Part shown: piece after piece, positions 34,740 through 46,204 of the stretch | Numbering within the stretch: position 1 is the stretch's first letter | Layout of the letters: every line of letters begins with the position of its first letter | DNA from: Tolypeutes matacus | Taxonomy: Eukaryota > Chordata > Mammalia > Cingulata > Chlamyphoridae | Reading direction: 5' to 3' | NCBI GenBank assembly: GCA_026826555.1 | Contig: JAKSZT010054583.1 | Span: 913,161-977,160 of the forward strand | DNA: 64,000 nucleotides | The notes under the pieces: model-generated | What the model saw: the letters and a program-made list of their open reading frames with translations, nothing else | Database searches by the model: none | Told to the model about the DNA's origin: nothing | Translations under genes and position numbers: made by a program

Positions 34740-35740
34740 CTCCTCACTTGTCTTCCTGCTCCCTGTCTCTACCAACATCATCTCTCTTTCTTAGGAACGG
34801 CCAGAGAAATCATTCTAAAGTGCAGATATCATCATGCCACTCCCTCTGCTGAGAACCCTTCAAGGATTCTCGATTATTTCTAGCAGAGCACCTCAACTTT
34901 TTCAAGGAGAAACATAAGGCTGTAGGCCAGGTCTTGTATTTCATTCTTAGAAATGATGGACACTTTGCCTTTTACTCAGATGCATTGTAGTTTAACATAA
35001 AAGTAAATTTCAAAGGTGTTTACCAATTCAGTTACTTAATTCCACCTCCCACCTCCACAAATGGATAGTCCAGGAAGAGGCATCATGTTTAAGCTGTAGC
35101 TTTATGGATTCCCTGACATACTGCTGAATATCCATTTTGGAAAGCTCAGGTCTATATAAGGAAGTGTAAACTCCTTAGCATGTGAGGCTCTTCCCCACTT
35201 CCTTTCTGTGCTCACCTCCCACTATAAAAGAGTATGTTTGTATATAACCAAATTAAATCATTCTTCTAAGTTAAAAAAAAAAAAAAAAAAAAAAGAGTAT
35301 GATTCTGCCACACAAACTACTTGCAGTTCCCCAGGCAAACCATATGCTTGGGTGGGGGAATTCTTTTCAGTGTTTGGTTTTCTCTGAAATGCCCCTCTCC
35401 ATTCTTATTCTGCCTTGATCCCATCCCTTGTCTTTCAGGGTCCACCTCCCATACAATTAGTTTTACAAAGGTAATAGAAATAAGAACACAGGGAGAAAAA
35501 TGTTCCTTGAACTGTTAAATATTTGAAAAAAATATAAGGTTTAATAATTATTCACTCGAAGAAGCACTGGCCCTTGGTCTCTGACCGCTGCACCCCCCAT
35601 CCACTTGCCTTATTGCATGATTATTTGTTTTCACTTTGGGCTTCCCCGTAGGTCTCTGAACTTCTTGATTATAGGGCCCTTGTCTTATACAGCCTTCCCT
35701 TCCCACTACCAAACACATAAAATGATTAAACCAATGACAA
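34740..35740 (+). mobile_element. L2 LINE 3' portion with two insertions
   Basis: Reads AAATCATTCTAAAGTGCAGA, CATGCCACTCCCTCTGCTGA, CCTTCAAGGATTCTCG, resumes AAACTCCTTAGCATGTGAGG and CTTTCTGTGCTCACCTCCCA, and continues to the CCCTTGTCTTATACAGCC terminus, all in L2 sense order. Bases 34886-35155 interrupt it; their ends CACCTCAACTTTT and GGAAAGCTCAGGT are faintly inverted, so a small DNA transposon is possible. 35237-35290 is a micro-retroinsertion. Confidence 0.7.
35226..35301 (+). mobile_element. Micro-retroinsertion: 36 nt plus A-tail with 11-bp target duplication
   Basis: AAAAGAGTATG is present at 35226-35236 and 35291-35301. Between them are 36 nt of sequence and about 18-22 A. An ATTAAA lies at 35252-35257, about 15 nt before the tail, as a polyadenylation signal would. 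The lower-strand target reads TTTT/AT, the L1 endonuclease consensus. Confidence 0.85.
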
Positions 35741-38349
35741 ATTGTTAAGTATATTTGCAGGCTAGCAAATCCCAGGTAGACATCTTCAAGGGGTTTAGGA
35801 CTAAAACTCGTTACATCTATTTCTCATTTTTTTCTAAAAAGTTGTTTTGTTCTTCAAACTAAATGTTAGGAAAAATATGCTCATAATTTCTTCTAGTTGA
35901 AATTTGAAATTATTTGCTCTTCCAGTAAACATGTCTGAAAAATGATACACACGTACACACACACACACCCCTTGAAGTTTGCATCTTCACTGGCTAGTAG
36001 TAGAAGAATGTGGTAATGAAGCAAATAAATCTTTTGGCTCATTTTAAACCCAGAGAAAGATGTCAGCAGTAATAATGATGTTTATAGATGAAGCACCGGA
36101 CAGTAATATTTTGAAATACAACAACAACTAATCTGTAACTGTAGTCATAAATGGAATAGATTAGGAGAATGCAAAGATGAATGGAAAAGTCGGTAATCAC
36201 TTTGATTGAACTGAGATATGACACTTCCTTACATGCATCATAGGATTTTGAATCCTCAAATTTCATCATTTAGGATAGGGCATTTAAGGCAGTAGATGTT
36301 TGTATATTATGCAAGTTACTAAAGAAGCAAATACCCCTTTGCCTGTGTTTTCATTTCATTGTTCTCACCCTTTTATTGGTGTCCTCTTTTCTTTTTACCA
36401 TTTGTTTTTCAGTAGCAAAATGTTAAAAGTTAAATCTGAATTATTTTTCTTCTTTCCTTTAAAACACATTGAAAGCATTTGCTCTTTTCATTCTCCCATG
36501 AAGACTAGGTCTTCACTAAGTTGTGGATTTTGCCCAGTAGGAAAGGAAGAATTCTGTAGGAAGCAGTAACCAACAAGGGATTTGCTATAGAAAACATGGT
36601 TTAAAAAAATATGTGCTTTTAAAAAGAGAACTTCTATGGTGAATAGAACTTTTCCTTTCAATATAAAAGAATTATCAGTAATAAGGCATAAGAAGAGATG
36701 TTACAGATAGAGCTTTAAAATAAAAGTGAATATGCACTTTTGGATAAAGAGCATTTAAATAGGGGTGAGACAGAGGAGAATTAAAATTAATTTTGTTTGA
36801 TGTGGTGGAATTGAACCACAAGAAGGCACTTTAGAAAATTAGAGCTGCATCTGATTTACCTTATAGAGACTTTACAGAGGAAACCCAAGAAGGTTGAAGC
36901 TTCACCTCTCACAGCTACTTAATATCAGATGATGGATAAGAATTTCTTCTTTCTCATAAAAAAATTGTTTTGTGGTTATAAAATTGATACATCCTCATTA
37001 TTAGTATTTCCCTATTCAAATTCCCTTTGGAATGTAATTCTGAGTATGCATTCTTTTCTAGAGTGCATAATTGTTAAAGCAATGTAATAATTCACCTTCA
37101 TTTTATAAACAAACTAAAACCAGAACATCCTACAAAGTATAATTACTGTGATTAGTCTTAGGAGAGAGGTCTAAATTCCTAAATAGTCATTGGAAGGATA
37201 GTGTGTTTCCAAGGGGATGTTTATGAGTAACTAGGGGATCTACTGACAGCTGTTGATCCTTTTTACAGCCGGGAAGTTCATAATCCTTAAAGAATTTTTC
37301 CTTCCTTTTGAGTTGTATGTGGATACCTGCCAAATAAGACAGTTGTGAATCCTTTTTTAAAAAAGTTTTCAATATGCTTCAGGAACATGTGAGTAATTTA
37401 GTTGAGAAATCCAAAAGAAAACTGTGATTCCCCAAGTGGCGGAACACGTAAGTTTTTCTAGTTAGGGGAGATATAATTGCTTCCTGTCCAATGTGTACAG
37501 AGATTAATAAAATCCCTTCTTCCAAAATGAAAGAAAAAGGGACTCCAAACTTCTGTTTCTGCCCCTCAGATAACTCAAAGAATCAGAATTTCCATTACTT
37601 ACTTTCTCCTGTGCTAACCGAAAGGACTACAATTTCCAAATGATGTGCTTTGGGAATTGTCCACCTTAAAAAGTTTTTAGTGATGCAAATCTCATAGAAC
37701 AAAAGCTAATGTAGGATGGGTAAACAAGTTCACAGACCTAGGATTATTCATATAATTTATCAATGTGTGAATATTCAATTTGTCTTATCATCTGACCCTC
37801 ATAGAAGAAAATGCATTGCCATTATCCCCACTTGAAAATCAGACTGACCATTCCATATGCAAGTCTGGCAAAAGGAGAGAAAGCCACGTGTTCTCTCAGG
37901 GACTTCTACAAAAGATTCAGCACACATTTTCGAGGTAGAGAAGGTGTCATTGCTGATGGACTGGTTATGGGAATAAGGAATTGACGGTAGCTCCTCCAAT
38001 TTTAAAATTGAGCTACTAGATAGAGAATGTATCGTTTCCAAATATAAAGAAAACTAAGGGAGAGAGGGAAGGTATGGCATGGGGGTGGTGGGGAGACAAA
38101 GTCCAGAATTAAGATTTTGGGCTGCTAAGTTTGAGATGCTACTTAGACACTCAATCAGATGCTAAGCAGGCAACTGTTATTTGAGTAAAGTGCTCACGGA
38201 GGAGTCAGGTTTAGACGACAGAGTCTCAGGGAGAGAAGATGGCATAAAGAAAGAAAAAGGTCAAAAATAACCTTTCAACATTTATACCCAACAAACTAAA
38301 CGTCTAACAGTATCATTCTGATTTGAAGCGAAATTATATTTAATTACCT
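35741..38349. other. Intronic DNA, nothing assigned
   Basis: AT-rich unique-looking sequence; a short CA run at 35951-35966. No exon or confident repeat. Confidence 0.4.
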
Positions 38350-38530
38350 TTGGAATCAGGTCGAAGTTAGCTCAAATCAAACTCTACTGCTTCGTACTTG
38401 TATGACCTCTGTGAGCCTCAGGATCCTCATACATGCAAAGAAGATAATATTAAGAATATTTATTCATAAGATTAAATACGATAGTATATGGGAATGTATA
38501 GTACAGTGGAGGGCACATACATGGTAGACA
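38350..38530 (+). mobile_element. MIR SINE, degraded
   Basis: TACTGCTTCGTACTTGTATG, ACCTCTGTGAGCCTCAGGAT, AAGATAATATTAAGAATATT and GGAGGGCACATACATGGTAG correspond to MIR core and 3' parts. Confidence 0.65.
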
Positions 38531-38700
38531 TTTATCTATGTATCTGTGTTCCAGTGTTTAAGAATTGCAAGTTTCAATTTTGTCACCCTAAGTGGAGAAT
38601 ACCCAAGGAGAAATGGAGCCTTCAATAAAGAAACTCCATCACTTATGGATGATAGGATCTGAGTGCAAGTGCTTGAGACAGAAGTTGGTGGTGCTGCCAT

Positions 38701-39151
38701 CCACCTCTTCTTTTTTCTTCTTTTTTTAAATTTTTTAAAAAGATTTATTTATTTATTTAGCTCCCCACACACACACAAGTTGTTTTGCGCTTGCTGTCTG
38801 CTCTCTGTGTCCATTCGCTGTGTGTTCTTCTGTGTCTGCTTGTCTTCTCTTTAGGTGGCACCAGGAACCGATCCCAGGACCTTCCAGAGTGGGAGAGAGG
38901 CACTCAATCTCTTGTGCCACCTCAGGTCCCTGGTCTGCTGTGTCTCTTATTGTCTCTCCTCTGTGTCTCTTTTTGTTGCATCATCTCTCTGCACCAGCTC
39001 TCCACGTGGGCCAGCACTCCTGCACAGGCCAGCTTGCCACACAAGCCAGCTTGCCTTCACCAGGAAACCCCAGGAATGGAACCCTGGACCTTCCATATGG
39101 TAGACAGGAACCCAATCGTTTGAGCCACATCCACTTACCCCACCTCTTCTT
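38701..39151 (-). mobile_element. Long DAS-like SINE, reverse orientation, 12-bp target duplication
   Basis: CCACCTCTTCTT at 38701-38712 and 39140-39151 bound an insert of 427 bp. On the minus strand it has a first tRNA-like monomer with GGTTCCATTCC, a linker of about 17-bp units built on GGCCAGCTTGCC-type sequence (complement of 38995-39057), a GAGACA-rich part, a second tRNA-like monomer with GGATCGGTTCC, and an A/T-rich tail. Chance frames through it give Cys/Ser-rich peptides of no significance. Confidence 0.93.
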
Positions 39152-39500
39152 GAAATGCTCTTCCTGCTTTGCCTCCGTAATACTGCACTGCCTGGCCTTC
39201 TAACTCCATGATATCTCTAGTTGGGGGCTACTACAACCTAGCTCCTCGGGATACGAAGAGAGTGGAGGGAGCTAACCCGTGGCTGTTGCTGTTGAACGGG
39301 GCTGGCGGGCGGGACCTTCACTCAGTGTGCACCACATGCCCAGCCTCCTGTTTCCAGGAGGCTCCAGCTCAGAGCCCACATGCTTCAGTGCCTCAGAGAG
39401 CAAACTTCTTGGGCCTCACTCTCTCTCGTTTGAACTTCAGACTTTAATCCCTTCTGCTTTCATCTTTCAGAGATTTCTCGCCGTTTCCAATCCACCCGAG
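39152..39500 (+). mobile_element. Possible L2 LINE fragment around the SINE
   Basis: GAAATGCTCTTCCTGCTTTG and the surrounding pyrimidine-rich sequence resemble L2. The part 39240-39440 is GC-richer and may be unique. Confidence 0.4.
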
Positions 39501-40289
39501 GTTCCCTTTCTTATTTTAAAGCACCACTGTGATTTTTAAAATATCTACTTTTCTTACACATTCTGGGTTTTGAAGCAGGAAGGGAGAGTATCTGCCGTCA
39601 TCACTGTATGTTCATTTCTCACATTGAACTTTTAACTCTTTTTCCATCTCTGCATGTCCCTCATATCAATTATGTTTTCAATATATCTGCTGAATGATTT
39701 ATTATTTTTGCATTTAAAAAGTAAAATGAATGAAGTATTAACTTTCTTTTTAGACTAGAATAGGGGCAAAACTAACAGCAGCAGTGGAAAAAGAAAGCCA
39801 GGGGTGGATATGAAGAATAATTAAGAGGCAAAATTGAGAGAACTTGGTGATTGCGGAGAGTGGAGGATTGAAGAAAGGCCTGCCACAATATTAGATGTTC
39901 TTATTAAATACAGATTACTGCAAATTAAAGAAATGTTTGGCAATATTTGCTAAAATGCTGCAGCATTTCACTGCTTTTTGTTTCATATCTGTTCTACTAC
40001 CAGAAAGTCATCTCAGTCCTTATATTTGCAACTTCACGCATGTAGTAGACAAATATTTAAAATTGTTTCCTAAGGTCTCCATCATTCTGCATGCAAACAC
40101 AAACCCTTCTAGTCCTACAATATATGATTAAACATGCAGTTTTTTCAAACGTTGATTTTCATTTTCCATTAAATTTTGCTATTAGACCCAAATATTTTTA
40201 AATGACTCCCACTTCTTCTATGCTATACAGATGCTTTTTTTTTTGAGTTATCTCAAAGCCATGGTGAAAGTTCAGAAAAAAATATTGTT
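39501..40289. other. Intronic DNA, nothing assigned
   Basis: AT-rich, no exon or confident repeat. Confidence 0.4.
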
Positions 40290-40990
40290 GAGCAATACAG
40301 TACTTCAGATTCTATGCTGGGCATTGGAAAGCTAAAAATCAATGACACCGTCTTCCGTCAAAAGAGCTAGATGTGGAAACAGGTGGAAATATGTAATTAT
40401 ACAGCTATGACACATACACAATAGTAAAATATGGACATGGTACAGAGAAGGCAGCGATGGACTCTTTGGGGAATGTTCAAAGAGGAAATGACATCGATGC
40501 AGAGTTTTTTTTGTTTTGTTTTGTTTTTTGTTTGATTATTTATTTATTTTTTGCTCAGAGTTTTGAACAAGCAGACAAGTGCAAAGGTGTGAAGGCATTG
40601 AAGAGCACGGCAGGTTCAGGTGAATGCAAATAGTTCAGTGTAACTGGAGAGTAAATCATGGGAGGTAAAGAAAGACACGGGAAGAGGCTGGAAAAACATG
40701 CAGGGGCCGAAGAAGGAAAAGCCTTTAATGAGATGCAATGAGAAATTTGGACTTTATACTACAAGCAATGAGATGAAAAGTCCACATTAGAAGAGGCCTG
40801 CTGGAATGAAATTGGCATTCCAGCTATACCATATCTTGCAGGAGTAGAAAGGACAAATTTGGAGAAACGAAACCCAAAGAAAAGAGATGAAGTGAGGGCC
40901 AGTTTTTATAGTCCAGGTGGAAAATGAAAATGACTTGCACCAAGGTGGTGGGAATGGAAAAGGATAGATTAAAAATAAATAAATAAATAG
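40290..40990 (-). mobile_element. L2 LINE 3' portion, reverse orientation
   Basis: TTCTATGCTGGGCATTGGAA, then GAACAAGCAGACAAGTGCAA, GGTGTGAAGGCATTGAAGAG and GAAATTTGGACTTTATACTA are in reverse L2 order. It is interrupted by a tail-only insertion at 40509-40555. Confidence 0.65.
40500..40564 (-). mobile_element. Tail-only retroinsertion, 47 bp
   Basis: CAGAGTTTT occurs at 40500-40508 and 40556-40564. Between them lies only T-rich sequence (GTTTTGTTTT, ATTTATTTATTTT), the complement of an A-rich tail in the style of the local SINEs. It appears to be a retroinsertion truncated within its own tail. Confidence 0.65.
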
Positions 40991-42039
40991 GTGAGTTTCT
41001 TAAGCAAAAATTATTTAGGCAAACTGTTCATCTTTCCCCTGCATGACAAGTGGTTATGAGACCTATTTTTGTTATAGTCAACTACTCACCAAAGTCATTC
41101 TGGCAAACCTGACATTCAGCACAATTTGTCCTCTTTGATAAATGTTCCGAGGAGTCAGGACAGTCACCTGTCAAAATTGATAAGTGAGACAACAGTGAGG
41201 AGTGCAGTCTTGTAGCACAGCTGCCAGCCCTGGCAACCTGTTTACCTCTAAACTGGTTCTGTCTCGCTCGGAGACTTTACTATTTCCACCCAGATATCCC
41301 CAAAACACATTGAGGCTCTGCCTAACTATGTGAAATATTCATTCCGGAATAGTCTGCGAGTGCAGAAGGAGGATAAAGAGGCTACTTTCATTAGGCTGTT
41401 TTCACAACTGAAGAGTTTCAGTAGCTTTAAAAGGGAAAACATGAACTTGACCAATTCTCTGTAGGCATTTAGCAAAATAGGTCGTAAATTCTGTGAAATA
41501 GAAAAGCCTGAGGGATTACTGCGAAACGTATTTTAAAATCCTGAAATGCTCATTACCTTTTGCATGAAAAGTGAGGAATGAGGAGCATTTTCTTATTATT
41601 ATTAAAAAGACTTAGTTCTGAACAATAGAGTGGCTGGTTTTCTAAATTAAATACACAGGAAGGCACTTAAACTTCATCTTATGCTTTTGTGAAGGAAAGA
41701 AATGAAAGTCTCCGAGGACCACCCAGTGCTGATGAGAAGCCCATGGTACAAAAAGTTCTGTACAATGAACTTTTTCTTTCTTTTCTCTTTTCAAATGGGA
41801 TTATGATTATCTACGTACATGAGCACATTGCCTGCAAAACCTAGTTAGTAGGGCTTAGGTCCGCCACAGCGTGAGCACTAATAAAACGTCCTTCGTAGTG
41901 GACACTCAGAATCTCTTCAAGAACATTTTCTTTAAAAGAGATGTTTGGCACGGTTAGGCAAATTCTAATTGTTGCTAGACCATGCCGCTCATTTTGTTTG
42001 CTTTAGGAAGTCATGTATTTTTCTTGTATTTCTTTTGTT
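40991..42039. other. Intronic DNA, nothing assigned
   Basis: Moderately balanced composition near 41040-41400 and 41690-41930, otherwise AT-rich. No exon recognised. Confidence 0.4.
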
Positions 42040-42420
42040 TCATTTCGAAATAATTTCAAACTCACAGGGCAGTTGCAAAAATAACACAAAATCTATACAA
42101 AATACCCCCGTAAGCCCTCTACCCAGATACCAAGATTTACCAACTTCTAACATTTTGCGGCTTTTGTCGTATCATTCTATCTACCTGTCTCTCCATCTAT
42201 CCATCATCTATCTGTCCATCTATCTATCTATCTAAGATCTATCTATCTTTCTAAGCATTTGACGGTAGAGTGCATACATCATGCTCCTAGAACATTTAAC
42301 ACTCCCGTGATTTTAAATATTAAACTGATATTTTTTTCCTAGAAATAATGACCTGTTGAAACTACAATTTCCTTTACCTTCTAGCACAAGACATTGGGTT
42401 GCAAATTTTTCTCTTTATCA
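42040..42420 (-). mobile_element. Probable L1M-type 3' fragment with CTAT microsatellite
   Basis: GCAGTTGCAAAAATAACACA, CCTCTACCCAGATACCAAG and TTTACCAACTTCTAACATTT resemble a common mammalian LINE-derived 3' UTR in reverse. A CTAT/CTGT array fills 42170-42250. Confidence 0.5.
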
Positions 42421-43023
42421 CATAAGTTTCACCAATTGTTATAACTCTGGTTATATTCTAAAGATCAGGCTTTTCATCTGTTGACAATTTAAATTGGAGT
42501 TTTCTTTGATGTTTTTTAAATCCTTCCTATGATACTGCCTTCATATTTTTCCTACTGAGATTATTCCCAGACCTAAAAGACTCCAACTTCAGAAAACATT
42601 TTATAGTACTCAATTTGCTTTTCCAATGTTGAGTTGTGCCCAATTTTTCCTCTCCATTGCCCACTTCAGATGTAATTTGCAAAAACTCTGCATTCCAGCC
42701 AAGAGCATTCAGCAGCAGCGACTGCCTGGGGTGCTGGATACCAGTGGCATTGCCAAGCGGGGAAGGAAGGAGCCTTTTTAGGGCTGGTATAAATTCAAGA
42801 GTTGTGTGTGTATGCATGTGTGTGCATGTGTGTGTTTATTTCTAGATTTCCATGTGTACATAAATTACTCTCTCTACATATCACACTTTGTTTCTTGTCT
42901 CCTTTATAAACTCCTAACACACATACCTGTACATGCTCCTGCCCACACCCTTCCCATACTTGCCCCAAATTAAATAAGTTTAAATTTGGATACATCGATT
43001 GGTTTTCAGAGACTAACAGAATA
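42421..43023. other. Intronic DNA, nothing assigned
   Basis: A GT/GCATGTGT run lies at 42803-42836. No exon recognised. Confidence 0.4.
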
Positions 43024-43484
43024 GTGCTTTAGTCTTTTTTTTTTTTTTTAAAGATTATTTATTCCCCCGCCCCTTGCCTGCTGTCTATGTCCATTCATTG
43101 CGTGTTCTTCTGTGTCTGCTTGTCTTCTCTGTAAGCGGCACCAGGAACCGATCCTGGGACCTTCCAGAGTGGGAGAGAGGCTGCTCAATCTCTTGCGCCA
43201 CCTCAGCTCCCTGGTCTGCTGCGTCTCTTATCGTCTCTCCTCTGTGTCTCTTTTTGTTGTATCATCTTGCTGCGCCAGCTCTCTGCTCAGGCCAGCACTC
43301 CGCGTCGGCCAGCACTCCACACAGGGTAGCACTCCGTATCAGCCACCTCTCCCTTTGGGCCAGCTCGCCATGTGGGCCAGCTTGCCTTTCACTAGAAGGC
43401 CCCGGGAATCAAACCCTAGACCTCCTATATCGTAGACGGGAGCCCAAATGCTTGAGCCACATCCGCTTCCTGCGCTTCAGTCTT
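43024..43484 (-). mobile_element. Long DAS-like SINE with internal 17-bp repeats, reverse orientation
   Basis: Bounded by GTGCTTTAGTCTT (43024-43036) and GCGCTTCAGTCTT (43472-43484), an 11/13 target duplication. The insert contains two tRNA-like monomers and, at about 43287-43385, a chain of about six diverged units on the plan GGCCAGCACTCCGCGTC. The A/T-rich tail is at the left. Closely related to 38701-39151. Confidence 0.92.
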
Positions 43485-43812
43485 ACAAGAAGTCATGTGC
43501 CTTCTTTTGTTTTTAAAAATGTTGTCCCTATTATCTACCATAAAATACACCTAAAAGTCATTTCATAAGCGTTCTCTTGGATTTATGCATTCATTCAAGG
43601 AGTGTTTATTTTTTCCATTATGTAAAGTACTATCAGAATAAAAGAAATGCACAATCTCTGCCCTCAATAAATTAATATCTATTATTTATTTCATGTGCAT
43701 AAATTACAGTTACTCAATTTCCTCAGAAAATACTTATCTTTAGATAAAACAGGTAAGAAAATGGTCATTTTTTTTTCTCCTGCAGTTTTTTGGGTTCATC
43801 TAGTCATCCCTC

Positions 43813-43937
43813 AAAATCCTTCCAGGGAAACGGATGTGGCTCAAGAGGTTCGGCGTCCGTCTACCATATGGAGAGACCGGGGTTCGATCCCCGGTACCTC
43901 CCGGTAAAAAAAAAAAAAAAAAAAAAAATCCTTCCAG
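43813..43937 (+). mobile_element. Young monomeric tRNA-derived SINE with 13-bp target duplication
   Basis: AAAATCCTTCCAG flanks the insert perfectly (43813-43825, 43925-43937). The body, 43826-43905, is one tRNA-like unit with an A-box TGGCTCAAGAG and an exact B-box GGTTCGATCCC (43881-43891), followed by about 19 pure A. The intact Pol III promoter, pure tail and perfect duplication indicate a recent insertion. It is not a tRNA gene: it has an A-tail and no convincing acceptor stem or terminator. Confidence 0.93.
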
Positions 43938-44629
43938 ATGCTTCTGGAAGTCCTCAGGGTGTGCCATACATGGCCTTGTTGTTACCCCATAATATCAATG
44001 TCTTCTTTGTGGCTTCAACTGTGGGCATCTTATCCTCTGCTTTAGCTAGTGCTCTATTGCCCACTGCCTTTCCCTCCACTTCTGACTGGCCCAGACGGAT
44101 TGCTCAGATCAGTGCACACAAGCCATGCCCTGCTCCACCTGTCACAAAGACCTGCAATAGGTCTTTTATTTTCAGTCTCTATCTTCTCATTCTCTCATGC
44201 TTCTTAGGACAATGGCCTAAGACTGTAGTGGAAGATCTAAGCACAGCCTGAGGAAGCAGTACTGTGCTACCATGTCAACATTCTTCAAATGAAGACTCAG
44301 TGAACAACTGTATAACCAACTCCCCGTTCTAGAAAAAGAGCTTTAGCAGGACAGGCAGTCCTGTGCATGCCTCTTCCCACTCATGTCCCCTCCTCTGCCT
44401 CTTTCCTGCTTATCTTTATAATTTTGCCACATAACTTTGTTTACTCTAAACAATATGATATTTAGTTTTGCATGTATTGCAACCATACTGAAGATGTTCT
44501 TCTGAAACCTGTATCTTTTTCTCAAACTGATGACATTAGTTCATCCAAGTTGTCGTGTGTAGCTGTAATCACTCATATTCACTGTTATATAGGATTAGCA
44601 TTAATAAGAAAGCCATAGCTTTTTAGTTC
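43938..44629. other. Intronic DNA, nothing assigned
   Basis: 43940-44250 is GC-richer, with an open frame continuing from the SINE. I see no protein similarity and no splice context. Confidence 0.4.
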
Positions 44630-45031
44630 TGTTTCTGTTCTCTCCAGTCTGTTCCATTGGTCGATTTGTCTACCTCTGTGTCACCCTATGCTGTCTTAAA
44701 TACTATTATAGTTTTTTTAAAGTCTTGACAGCTGGCTAAACAATCCTAACTTTTTCTTCTTCAGAAGTGTCTTCACTGTTCTTTGTCCTTTGCTAGTTTT
44801 GCAATTAGCTTTGCAAATCCACAAAAAAATTACAGCTATGTGCATTTTCAATCTGTACATCCACTTGGGAAGAATTAACTTTTATGCTAGTGATTCTTCA
44901 GTTCATGAACGAGCTATTCTTTTCTCTAGGCCCTCTTTACTGTCTTTCAATAGATTTTATATTTTTCTCCATAAGGTGCTTACACATCTTTTCATTAGCT
45001 TTATTCCTAGGCACTGTGTATTTTCCTATAT
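44630..45031 (-). mobile_element. LINE-1 (L1M) ORF2 3' fragment
   Basis: GTCTGTTCCATTGGTCGATT, TAATCCACAA-like GCAAATCCACAAAAAAATTA and CTTTATTCCTAGGCACTGTG are reverse complements of L1 ORF2 end sequence. Confidence 0.75.
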
Positions 45032-45235
45032 GCAGTAGTTAAGAAGACATACTCTTGGATCCCAGCTATTCCACTTTCTAGTTGTGTTACCTTGGGAAAA
45101 TTACATTCTTTGTGTCTTAGTTTTTCATACATAAAGTGAAGATATTAATATTCCAAACCCTTAGAGTTGTTGTGAGAATTAAATGTGTTCTAAAGAGCTT
45201 AAAGCTCTGCCTGGCACAAAGTAAAAGCTGTGTGT
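45032..45235 (+). mobile_element. MIR SINE, nearly full length
   Basis: TAGTTAAGAAGACATACTCT, TTCTAGTTGTGTTACCTTGG, AGAGTTGTTGTGAGAATTAA and CTCTGCCTGGCACAAAGTAA cover the MIR consensus from 5' to 3'. It separates two L1M pieces. Confidence 0.88.
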
Positions 45236-46204
45236 TTGCTATCATTGTATTGGGTGACATTTTCATAAAAGGTTAATAGTGTGTATTCTACTTCTTTTGG
45301 GTAAAATATACTGTAGCTGTCTGCTAGACAAAGCTTGTTAATCATATTCTTCAAATCTATATCCTTACTGATAAATTGCATGGATAGTCCATCAATTACC
45401 ATTGATATTAGATTTGTCAAATTCTACCTCTAATTTTGTCAGTTTTTATTTTCTACAATTTGAGGTCATGTTTTTAGGTTCATAAAAGATGAACCTAAAA
45501 TGTAGAATGTATATTTCTTCCTGGTCAATTTAACTTAAAAAAAAAAAATGCATAGTGACTAGTTTTATTTCTTGTAATACTCTTTATCCCAAAATATATT
45601 TTATCTGATAATATAGCTACACCAACTTTCTTTTAGTATTTTCGTGGTACTTTTTATGGCAACATTTTACTTTCAACTTTCTGAATTCTCATATTTTAGA
45701 TGTGTTTCTTACAAACAGCATATAGCGGGGTTGTTGTAGCTGTTATTATGGTGGTAGTGGTGGTAATTTCTTTGCCTTTCTATTTTTTGCCTTTTAACTG
45801 TATCATTTAGTCTATTTATATTTATTATTATACTTATTCATAAATTTAGTTCCAGTATCTTATGTTGTGTTTCATTTGTCCCTCCTTTTCTGTTTTTCTT
45901 TCTCCCTCCTCTCTTATATTTTTGGGGAATTTAGTGACTATTTTTTCTCATTCCATTTTTTCCCCTCTCCTAGATTGGAATATACACTCTTTCTCTTCTT
46001 TTAATGCTTCTCCTGGAAATTTTAATTATCAGTTTTACAATTAATCTTTGCCCTCCTCCTAAGCAGTATAAGGACTCAAGGAAAATTTAATCCCAATCAG
46101 ACTTCTGCCGACTTATATGTTACTTCTATAAATATTTTAATTTCAATTATTATAATTTTCATTTCTATTCTTATTTTCATCATATTGGTCATTTTTATTT
46201 TCAG
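45236..46204 (-). mobile_element. LINE-1 (L1M) ORF2 fragment, degraded
   Basis: ATTTTATCTGATAATATAGC, CACCAACTTTCTTTTAG and TTTCTTACAAACAGCATATA are the reverse of the L1 ORF2 region that follows in the preceding piece. It contains a local fold-back at 45451-45507. Confidence 0.7.

Noticed and set aside
38785..39203. Overlapping Cys/Ser/Leu-rich open frames up to 127 codons
   Set aside because: They lie within a SINE with a perfect 12-bp target duplication, antisense to it.
42170..42250. Regular short repeats considered as a CRISPR array
   Set aside because: They are a CTAT tetranucleotide microsatellite; there are no spacers, and this is a mammalian genome.
43074..43568. 164-codon open frame
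   Set aside because: It crosses a long SINE in antisense; the similar frame in the 38.7-kb SINE shows it is a property of the repeat.
43826..43905. tRNA gene
   Set aside because: Good A and B boxes, but it has an A-tail and target duplications and lacks a convincing acceptor stem, so it is a SINE.
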